NCBI GenBank assembly: GCA_019137255.1
Contig: WPDH01000069.1
Coordinates: forward strand, 57,167 to 121,166
Direction of reading: 5' to 3'
Source: Corinectria fuckeliana
Lineage: Eukaryota; Ascomycota; Sordariomycetes; Hypocreales; Nectriaceae
DNA length: 64,000 nucleotides
Of this stretch, positions 56,533-64,000 are shown piece by piece; position 1 is the stretch's first letter, and each line of letters begins with the position of its first letter. The position numbers were made by a program, and so were the translations under genes. The notes under the pieces were generated by a model, which was not told the origin of the DNA, made no database searches, and saw nothing but the letters and a program-made list of their open reading frames with translations.

Positions 56533-59095
56533 ATGGCGCCCAATCGCGAGGCAAGCAAGAAGAAGCTGGCCGATATTCTCGGCTCAGTTGGGAGTGGTAA
56601 CATCAGCTATAACATGGGGGCCCCTCGTCCTTCGACGTCGGGGCAGAAAAGACCTGGTTCAGATGTCAAGTCTGAACCAGGCGCGAAGAAGTCCAAGGTA
56701 AGTAAGACATGCGAACTACCTGGCTGCACAATCGACTAACAATGGGTAGTTGTAAGTTGATATGTTATGCCCCAACGATTCGAGTCTCCCATTCTACTTC
56801 AACACCAAGCCCATGTGGTCTATCCTCACTTAGTCTATATTCCATATATCGAGATGGTATCACAGAAACGTATATTAACGCTCATTTAGGGCACAAGACG
56901 AGAACTACTCACCATATGGTGAAGTAGAAGACTTAGAGAAGGCTCCCGAGCTCCGATACCAGAAGGCCCTGTTTCGGAAGACTCCATTGAGTGAGGTTGC
57001 CGTTAAGGGGATGGCTGAAGTCGGGGTTTACCAAGAGGAGATGGCTCGACTTGATATGTCGCAGGAGCGTGGAGACTCCGGACTTGCGTCTGTTGACGGT
57101 GGTCATGTCCATGGCGCGAGCGTCGTGGCTGACTGGATACCTGATCAGACAATGGATAGTTGTATGGCGAACGACCCGGTGCAAGACCCATCGGAGTCGT
57201 CTCGCTTAGACTGCTTTGCAGTCTCTGAGTCGAGTGACCAAGACTCTGATTTCTTTTTCAATGAAGAAGACTTCTCGAGTATTGGTATAGGGCTTGATGC
57301 AGACGAGGAAGACGTCATCTCTGCTGAGATGGCGGAGAGTTCGACTGTGGATGTAGAGGCTAGCCCCAACATCCATGGTACTATACTGAGCAGTAGGCTA
57401 CTGGCCATCTGCGAGCTGCTCTGCGAGTATGCAGCTGCGGAGAAGAACTGGGACTCTAACAGGAGCTCCTTTGCAATGAAGACCTGGTCCTGGTTTCGTC
57501 GGACTGATCCGGGCACCCTTGCTGCCCTGGTGTACCGATGGATTACCCCCCTAGCCCGTATGTGCTTGGGGGTTGAAAAGTTTGATGCCAGGATTCTCTT
57601 GGATCTCCCCGAACCAGACCGAAAGGATGTTGACGACCTTTGCAATGCAGCTGGCGTGTACATGTACGTGTGCTACAAGGAACCCGCATCCAAGCAGCAG
57701 ATTGATCCTACTACGGTGGGCTGCTATACCGGTCAAAGCATTGGGCTAATACTGCCCAATGGTATCGGAGGAATGGCGCGTCGTTTTGGCGATCACGCCA
57801 GAGAAATGAGGAGAAGCATCCCAGAGCTACAGAAGAAAGCTGACAGGTCTTCTACTAACATTCCGTTGTTCTACGGGACTGTGGTACGCGATGGATTGGT
57901 GGCCCATCCTCGTGTCGTCGCGACCTTGCCTAGAGACGGGCACATGCCCGCTCGGGCAATGTTAATTGAGACCGTCATTATGCTATTGACGGGCTCAGTT
58001 TCGCCTGAATCAAGTGCTGCGCTTTCCACGAAGCAACTGGTTACCGACGTTGCTCTCAAATTGGAAGGCAGCAGAATGTTTGAGCTAAAGCCCCTGAACA
58101 AGGTTTTGCCGGCTCGCCAGGGTTTTGCTTCGGCGGCCCGGGTCAAGCGAGTATGTGCTGAATGTGGGACTGATTCAAAGACCTACACGCTAGGGTTTTT
58201 CACGTCCCAGTTCACGCAGAAATGTCTCTGCAGAAACTGTTTGAGGAAAGAACAGACAGAGCATGGGAGAGAGGTTCTCGTTGAGATGGGCATGAAGCAA
58301 ACCAAAAAGTTGTCCAAAGATCGAGCTACATGCGAGAACCCAAAGTGCAGGGCTCTGAATGAGCCTGCCTTTGGCTGGAGTGCAGTTATGGAAGACATGA
58401 TTCTTTGTCAGTCATGTCGGGCTAAAGAGTCCTTGCAACGGCAGAAGGAGGCGACGGGAGTTGTTTCGGCTCCTACGACCGACAAACGAGTTTGTGGTCG
58501 CGAGGGTTGCAACGATCCGGAGCAGAAATCCAAGAAGAATCCGTCCTGGATGCGCAGCAACGTTCATCTGGACCAAGGAAGGGAAGTGTTCATTTGCGGC
58601 TCTTGTTATCAGAGAGAAAAGAACAGCGCTGAGGGCAAGGCTGCCATGGTCGCAGTCAAAAAGAAGAAAGATGATGGTATTGACCCTCTGACAGGAGTGA
58701 AGGGGTTGAGATCGGGACCAATTCCCAAAGAAAAGCTATTTTGCAACAACCCCGACTGCCGCAGGGAGGACAGGAAGATCCCCGAGGGACAGAAGATGGC
58801 AGCATGGAGCCACGATCTGGCTCATCCAGAGTGGGTTCTTTGTAAGCCTTGCAGCAACGTGGAAAAGCGTCGTCTTGCGCACCAGATTGCAGACGAGTTA
58901 AAGATCGCCCGCGGCGAGAAGGTCGACCTTCGAGGTCGAGACATCAAAGAGAGCGAAAAGCGTTGCACGGAACCCGATTGCGCTGACCCGTTGCAAGAAG
59001 GTGTCAAGGCAAAGATGGCAGCTGGTAAAATAAGAACCAGCGGTCATATTTGGTTCAGACATTCCGACCCTGAAGAGGGTGGGAGAGTTATTTGA
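56533..59095 (+). CDS. GIY-YIG nuclease-like protein with zinc-finger array
   Basis: Exons 56533-56697, 56750-56751 (2 nt) and 56890-59095, giving 790 residues. What is seen: a basic N-terminus (REASKKKLADILG, RPGSDVK); an acidic Ser/Asp region about 90-210; a GIY-YIG-like domain about 311-425 with GVYMYVCY, CYTGQS, the Arg/His block MARRFGDH and a Glu in AMLIETVI; then five zinc modules from about 478, each a C-x2-4-C pair and a C-x2-C pair about 19-35 residues apart (CAEC..CRNC, CENPKC..CQSC, CGREGC..CGSC, CNNPDC..CKPC, CTEPDC..). The fifth module loses its last pair to the stop: the frame reads VI-TGA-RAC, and stays open for 39 more codons to 59215. GIY-YIG domains cut DNA in homing enzymes, repair and some transposons. 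I do not recognise this fusion. It could be a mobile-element nuclease or a domesticated one. Confidence 0.75.
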
Positions 59096-59484
59096 AGGGC
59101 TTGCAAAGGCGCTACATCGCAAAAGTTGAGCACCTTGGCTAACAAATCTGCCCGAGAGAAGATCAACAATCCTGTTCGTGTCCGACAATCACGAAAGGGA
59201 AAGAAGAGCGGTTGAGAAGAGCATGTTGCCGGCAGGTGCTGGGCATGATGGAGAGTCTAGACGACCCGTCTTGAGGACATGCTGACAAGGAAGCTGCCAT
59301 GTGACATGGCCCATGTCAATTGGACATTGGAAGGAAGAGGGCACTGGTCCTAGTGGTTGATCACGCACTTGTAATATGTGAAAGAGCGTGCTTGGAGGCT
59401 GGTTCTCTTATCGGCAACCAGCCCGGGCCAGTCGTGTGAGTCGAATCAGTAGCCATACCCCCCCGCCCATCCCTCTTTTTTCAC

Positions 59485-59800
59485 AGATTCACACACAACT
59501 CGGGCACACACAAACTCAAGCACACACAAACTCAAGCACACACAAACTCGGGCACACACGAACTCGGGCACACACGAACTCGGGCATAACAAACTCAAGC
59601 ACACACAAACTCGAACACACACGAACTCGAACACATACAAACTCGGGCATACACGAACTCATGTACAAACACATACGCAATTCAGGCACACACAAACTCA
59701 AACACAACGAACTCGGGCATATACGAACTCAGGCACAAGCACACAAGCACACACGCGCATGCACAACTCGAGCACATACGAACCTAGGCATAGAAATACG
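59485..59800. repeat. minisatellite, about 16-bp unit
   Basis: About 18 imperfect copies of CACACACAAACTCGGG / CACACACAAACTCAAG. The third-position G/A variation (GGGC versus AAGC) recurs between units. Confidence 0.85.
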
Positions 59801-60044
59801 CACAACTCAGACATATATGTAACTTTGTCACACTATCTTTTTTTATTTCAGTCCACCATCTACAACAAAAGGTCGCCACCGTAGCTATTATAAGTACGCC
59901 TGCCAACAAGTTCCGCCAAACTAAGCACCCGACTGATAGCTGGTAACAGGTAAGTATAGTTCCGCTTGGAGGAAGCATAACTAACTTCTACGGTAGAGAA
60001 ATCATAAAATGTTTAACAAGAAAATCAGAAAGAAAAAGGAAACA

Positions 60045-60375
60045 AACTCAGTAAGGGGTCTAACGAAGAATATCTGTCGAAGAAAAGAGTCAGTGGTAGA
60101 ATGAAGGAAAATACCAACAACAGAACCAAAAAAAAAAGGAACCGAAATAAGCGGAGGGGAAGGGTTAACGAAGAATATCGATCGAAGAAAAGAACCAGTG
60201 GAGGGGGTGAAAAAAAAAAAAAGGGTGAAACAAACTCAGTCGGGGTCTAACAAAGAGTACCAGTCGAAAAAAAGAGGCAGTGGTGGAATAAGGGGGTGAA
60301 AAGGGAACCAAGAAAGAAGGGAACCAAAACCAGTGGGGAATCAACGAATAATATCGGTCAAGAAAAAGAGCCGAG
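60045..60375. repeat. degenerate tandem repeat, about 80-106 bp unit
   Basis: Four units, each marked by a core like CTAACGAAGAATATC followed by GTCGAAGAAAAGA and CAGTGG, at about 60057, 60163, 60243 and 60338. Purine-rich on the plus strand. Confidence 0.75.
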
Positions 60376-60627
60376 TAGGAACCGTCAGAGGAAAGCAACA
60401 AGGGGCAACAAAACCGAAAAGAGACCAAGTCAGTGGGAGGCAGAAGAGCCGGTGAGAGTTCAGAGGAAATCAACCAGAGAATCAGAGAAGATGAGAGCAA
60501 ATCGGTGGAGGAATCAGGAGAAGGGGTCAGTTATGAGACAGGGTCAGTGAGGGGACGGGACGGGAGGAGCGGCAGCGGGAGAGAACTTTGGACCGGAGAA
60601 GATATCGAGCCGCCCAGGGGATTCGTC

Positions 60628-60800
60628 GAGCAAGTCAAGCACACCAAGCACACCAAGCGCCAAGCACGTCAAGCACGTCAGGCACACCAAACGTCAAGCA
60701 CGTCAAGCACGCACCAAGCACGTCAAACACACCAAGTGCACCAAACACCAAGGACACTAAAGACACCAAGTACATCAAGCATACGCAACATACTACACAC
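60628..60800. repeat. minisatellite, about 9-bp unit
   Basis: About 18 imperfect copies of CAAGCACGT / CAAGCACAC. Confidence 0.8.
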
Positions 60801-61239
60801 TACACATGCCAAATAAACCAACACCCTGGGCATACCCAGGCCAGCAAACACTAAAGCAAACCATATGAAGCGAGCCTACAAAGCGAGCAAAACAGCAAGC
60901 AAATCAAGTAAAACGAGGGAGGGGGCTTCAAGCTATCGACAAGAGCCCGCAGCTACGGGTTGGAAAAGAAACAGGGCGGGAACCGAGACGTTGACAACGA
61001 GTGTGGCAATAGGCGAGCTCGAAAATGCACCATTTGGCATTTTCCCTGGGCGGGCATTGTTCTATAGTAAATCTACAGCAGGTGACAGGAGAAACCTAGA
61101 AAATAATTACATGCTCTCATTTACTCCACGTGCGTTTGCGTGAATGGGGTGGGGACGGCAAGGCCTGCTGAAAGCCGAGCCTCGATCAATGCCAGGAGAA
61201 GCGACAAGGGAGGTATGCTGACGGACGCACAGTCAAGTC

Positions 61240-61330
61240 GCCCGGGGCAGGTTATTCCAACCATTGGTGCCATTTCTACGGCAAGAAAGGGCAGATACGG
61301 GGATTCTGCAAGTCCAAGGGCACCCGTAAC
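61240..61330 (+). pseudogene. possible copia-type gag zinc-knuckle remnant
   Basis: Translation gives WCHFYGKKGQIRGFCKSKG. A retroelement gag knuckle is C-x2-C-x4-H-x4-C; here the second Cys is Tyr and the His is Gln, with the rest of the spacing and the GKKG core kept. No reverse transcriptase, integrase or LTR was found nearby, so it is only a fragment, and chance resemblance is possible. Confidence 0.35.
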
Positions 61331-62568
61331 GACGGATCTGAAATGCTGGTGAAAGGGCCACTAGATATCGCTGACAACCCCGCCTCCAAAGACAACTGGG
61401 TACCTTTCGGCATACCTCCGCGTATTACAGACAGCCCTATGCATCTAACCTTGAATGCCAATAGCAGCCCGGATGTGGCTCCCTTCACCATGTGGCTAGT
61501 GGGGTACGCTTGAGCCTGAGCCTTAGACTCGCAGAGACACTTCACTGTTGACCGAGTCCCTGGGTCCCTGCGGCACGCCAGCAGTTCGGTGGGGGGCTTA
61601 ATTAGGTTGGTAAGCCCCTCTTGCCCGCCGTTGCTACCGCCGCCGGAGCGGGGTTCTAATTCTAACACACGCACCGGATGATTACATGCCTTCTTCAAAA
61701 TGGAAATACGATACCCTCCCTCATAGTAGCACAATTTTGCGTATCGAATAAAGCATCGTTAGGAAAGGTACGCTTCAGCTCCTTTTGCAATGCTGTAGGC
61801 TCTGTGCAGACATGCTAGCGTGGCGCTAACGCCCTCATCTGACATCACTGCCTCCCCAATCGAGCATGTAAGATCCTTATCGACGCCGCTTGAATCTGTG
61901 CCCTGCGCCTGATGGTGATGATCTTGCTAACCCCCCGTCTCTGCCTCTAGCGAAAGCATCACTGACACCGCACTGGCCGGGGCACAAAGACTATCAGGAC
62001 GACCAATAAATACTCCTATGCAGCTCGTATTTCTACAGGCGTAGACTAGTATATTACAGGTGCTAAGACGGTACACAAGTTGACCCAAATTGCACGGTAC
62101 CAAAAGTATTGCCAGCCCTTCTCCCCGCCTCGCACACTCAAAGAGAATAGGAATCAGGTGCAACGCTCGTGCATAACATTAGCTTTGAACTTTGCTTCTT
62201 TATTAGGTGGTTAAGTGGGCCCATTGTCACAATCCAAGCTAGATTACCTGTAGCTAAGTGGTGAGTGGCTGAGGTCGAAAAACACGGACCACAGGACCCC
62301 TAGCATCCGTTGAGCAATGATTTTAATTGGACGAACTAAAGAGTTACCCCTAGAGCCGCTATAGCTATAGCGTACTCTAGCGAGTCTTTAATATATGGAA
62401 CCCTTAGAGGGCCTAGAGGGTGTACCTACTTAAGTATCTAACGACTTCACTCCAAAGCTGTAACAGCACTGGAAGACATGAACTACCCGATATCAGCACT
62501 GCCCACATCATTTTTTCCATAACCTTGTCCTCCTCGGAAGGTTTCTCACCCCAGTGACTAGGTTGCAT

Positions 62569-62670
62569 CAACCCGAGTTACTGTTAAGTTATAAACTTGA
62601 ATCGCATTAGTGCTGTTACCATTACTATAATAGCAACAGAGCTGCATCTCAGACTGATTGCTGCATTTTA
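62569..62670. repeat. about 100-bp repeat with internal inverted repeat, copy 2
   Basis: Starts CAACCCGAGTTACTGTTA and shares AATAGCAAC and the order of the other blocks with 52024-52120. Confidence 0.6.
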
Positions 62671-63214
62671 TCTTTGCACACTATGTTGATCTAGGACAGG
62701 ACAATAACGTCGGGGTCTTGACAGGGTGGGCAGGATGACAATTATGTCTAGTAGGTATCCATGGGCAGATGACCCCTTTACTCTCTTTGTAGAGTCCTTC
62801 CTTATCCTTCCTTTTACCTCCTAGGTCCCTCCCTGATGCCGAGATTGACATGTTTCCTCGTGTAGACATCGCAGCTTCCTTGTCGATAACCTTGCCGGCT
62901 TGCAAGCTCAGAAGCGGTCGTGGGGTTTTCGCTTGAGAGCACTCCTTCGTGGTTGTTCTCGGCTCGTCGCGCTCGGTCTATCGATCGGTCGAGTGGGCAA
63001 GGAAGAGAACGGGGGAGGTGACAAAACGTCCTAGACTGTGAGATTAGCAATGCTGCAATAGTACAGTAATGTGCCGGCTGAGAGACACTTTGCACTCTGT
63101 AGCCAGAGTCTTGAAATGGTCGTTCTTGATGGCTGGCAGGAGTCGAGGCAATTTCCATCAGTCCTGCGTTGCCCACGAACTCAAAGGATACGCTAAAGCA
63201 AAGCCGATTGCAAT

Positions 63215-63480
63215 CACTCTCTTGCAATCTTGCAATCACTCTTTGGTCGTGGATAACCAGTCGTTGGAGGAAATCGTCAAGCCAACTTGCCATTTTCTAG
63301 CCACTCAGAGTTAAGATTACTGACTGTGTCAACACCGTTCGTCCGCGTGCCGTCTGTGTATTTTTTTCCATTCGTTAGATTTATTTCATGGCCACCCCGT
63401 TATTGACTATTTTATGAGTGATTAGAAAAAGATGAACATATCAGTAACTCTGCCCCCTTCGCACTATATAAATCTTCTGT
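63215..63480 (+). promoter_or_regulatory. promoter module of copy F
   Basis: Carries the inverted versions of the shared blocks (GCAATCACTCT at 63220 and 63231; CTAGCCACTCAGAGTTAAG at 63297-63315) and a TATA box CACTATATAAAT at about 63462-63473. The match to the copy A promoter extends over about 250 bp through the leader sequence GTAGCCCAGGA. Confidence 0.7.
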
Positions 63481-63525
63481 TGTCGTAGCCCAGGATTTCT
63501 TTTCTTCTTCTTACCTCATCTCGCC

Positions 63526-63905
63526 CTCGCCCGCGCCCGCGCCCGCGCCCACGCCCACGCCCACGCCCAAGCCCAAGCCCAAGCCCAAGCCCAAGCCCAA
63601 GCCCAAGCCCAAGCCCGCGCCCCGCCCGCACCACACCACACCACACCGCACCACACCGCACCGCATCGCATCGCATCGCATCGCATCGCACCGCACCGCA
63701 TCGCACCGCACCGCACCGCACTGCACCGCACCGCCACGCCGCCCTGCTCCCGCTCTGCCGCCTGCCCCCCTCCGCCCCCCCGGTTGTCGTGCTGCCCTGC
63801 TCCGCCGCCGCCGCCGCCGCCGCCGCCGCCCACTCCCTCGCCGCCCCGCCGCTCCGCCTCGCCGCCCCGCCCCACCGCCCCGCCCCGCCCCGCTGCCGCC
63901 CCCGC
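63526..63905. repeat. stacked short tandem repeats in the leader of copy F
   Basis: In order: GCCCGC/GCCCAC/GCCCAA hexamers (63526-63617), CACAC/CGCAC/CGCAT pentamers (about 63628-63735), and a GCC trinucleotide tract (63802-63830), then C/G-rich sequence up to the start codon. Very strong strand asymmetry (C-rich plus strand). Confidence 0.9.
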
Positions 63906-63909
63906 CATC

Positions 63910-64000
63910 ATGTCCGCTCCACAGCTGTTCTCCGACATCATGAAGGCTCAGGGCATCAAGACCGAGGGAAGGTCGGGCAAGCGTGAGCCCGACCCGCCGG
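63910..64000 (+). CDS. copy F of the repeated small-gene family, cut by the window end
   Basis: The first 30 codons are open: MSAPQLFSDIMKAQG, then IKTEGRSGKREPDPP, and one more base. The N-terminus matches copy B, and the ending PDPP matches the exon 1 borders of copies A, B and D, so a splice donor is expected at or just past the edge. With its promoter, TATA box and ATG intact, it is the only copy here that could be a working gene. Protein function is unknown. The full product would be about 120 residues if it follows copy D. Confidence 0.6.
   Translation, partial: MSAPQLFSDIMKAQGIKTEGRSGKREPDPP

Larger units (their letters stand above)
59216..63210. other. repeat-rich, gene-free region
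   Basis: Three minisatellite blocks (59485-59800, 60045-60375, 60628-60800), a possible gag zinc-knuckle remnant (61240-61330) and a repeat copy at 62569-62670. A palindrome GCTATAGCTATAGC lies at about 62348-62361. No open frame here shows a domain. Confidence 0.55.

Noticed and set aside
63464..63941. Open frames of 71-141 codons on the minus strand over the repeat stack
   Set aside because: Direct translations of hexamer, pentamer and triplet repeats (Cys/Ala/Gly/Trp runs).
1..64000. CRISPR arrays, bacterial promoters, ribosome binding sites, rRNA genes and tRNA genes
   Set aside because: None seen. Intron-containing genes show a eukaryotic nuclear sequence, and no cloverleaf or 5S-like sequence was found by eye; a covariance-model scan was not possible.

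Overview
The window is nuclear DNA of a filamentous ascomycete (Pezizomycotina, most likely Sordariomycetes). Genes carry short introns (about 48-175 bp) with GTAAGT-like donors and CTAAC-like branch points. The gene content fits: a LaeA-like methyltransferase, UNC-104/KIF1-type kinesin-3, Aco2-type aconitase, TEN1 and OMA1. All exon structures given here were worked out by reading splice sites and frames; nothing was aligned to a database.

Layout. 1-5.4 kb: a DUF952 protein (-), the telomere-capping OB-fold protein Ten1 (+), a small conserved three-exon gene (-), and a 139-bp TIR element flanked by TA. 5.5-10.7 kb: kinesin-3 (+). 10.7-16.7 kb: a gene-free stretch rich in simple repeats and ending in about 1 kb of pyrimidine-rich leader in front of a LaeA-like methyltransferase (16.8-18.2 kb, +). 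18.7-26.8 kb: a DUF985 cupin (-), a conserved ORF broken by one TGA (+), OMA1 (+), a soluble cytochrome b5 (+) and a PLP-dependent decarboxylase (+). 27-46 kb is a dense housekeeping block: DUF2462 protein (-), SCY1 pseudokinase (-), a nuclear-type conserved protein (+), Aco2-type aconitase (-), a Nup85-like nucleoporin (-), glutathione-dependent formaldehyde dehydrogenase (+), endonuclease III Nth1 (+) and a small AN1 zinc-finger protein (-).

46-64 kb is different. It is gene-poor and repeat-rich and looks like an accessory compartment. It holds a head-to-tail graveyard of a small three-exon gene family (50.1-54.3 kb, all -). A further copy of the family at the right edge (+) has its promoter and leader but is cut by the window end. 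It also holds several minisatellites, a possible copia gag zinc-knuckle remnant, and one large gene (56.5-59.1 kb, +). That gene joins a GIY-YIG nuclease-like domain to five C-x(2-4)-C ... C-x2-C zinc modules. It appears to need a 2-nt exon to stay in frame, and it stops at a UGA exactly where the last zinc module needs a cysteine.

The genes do not form one pathway. The best candidate for something undescribed is the GIY-YIG/zinc-finger gene and the repeated small-gene family around it.
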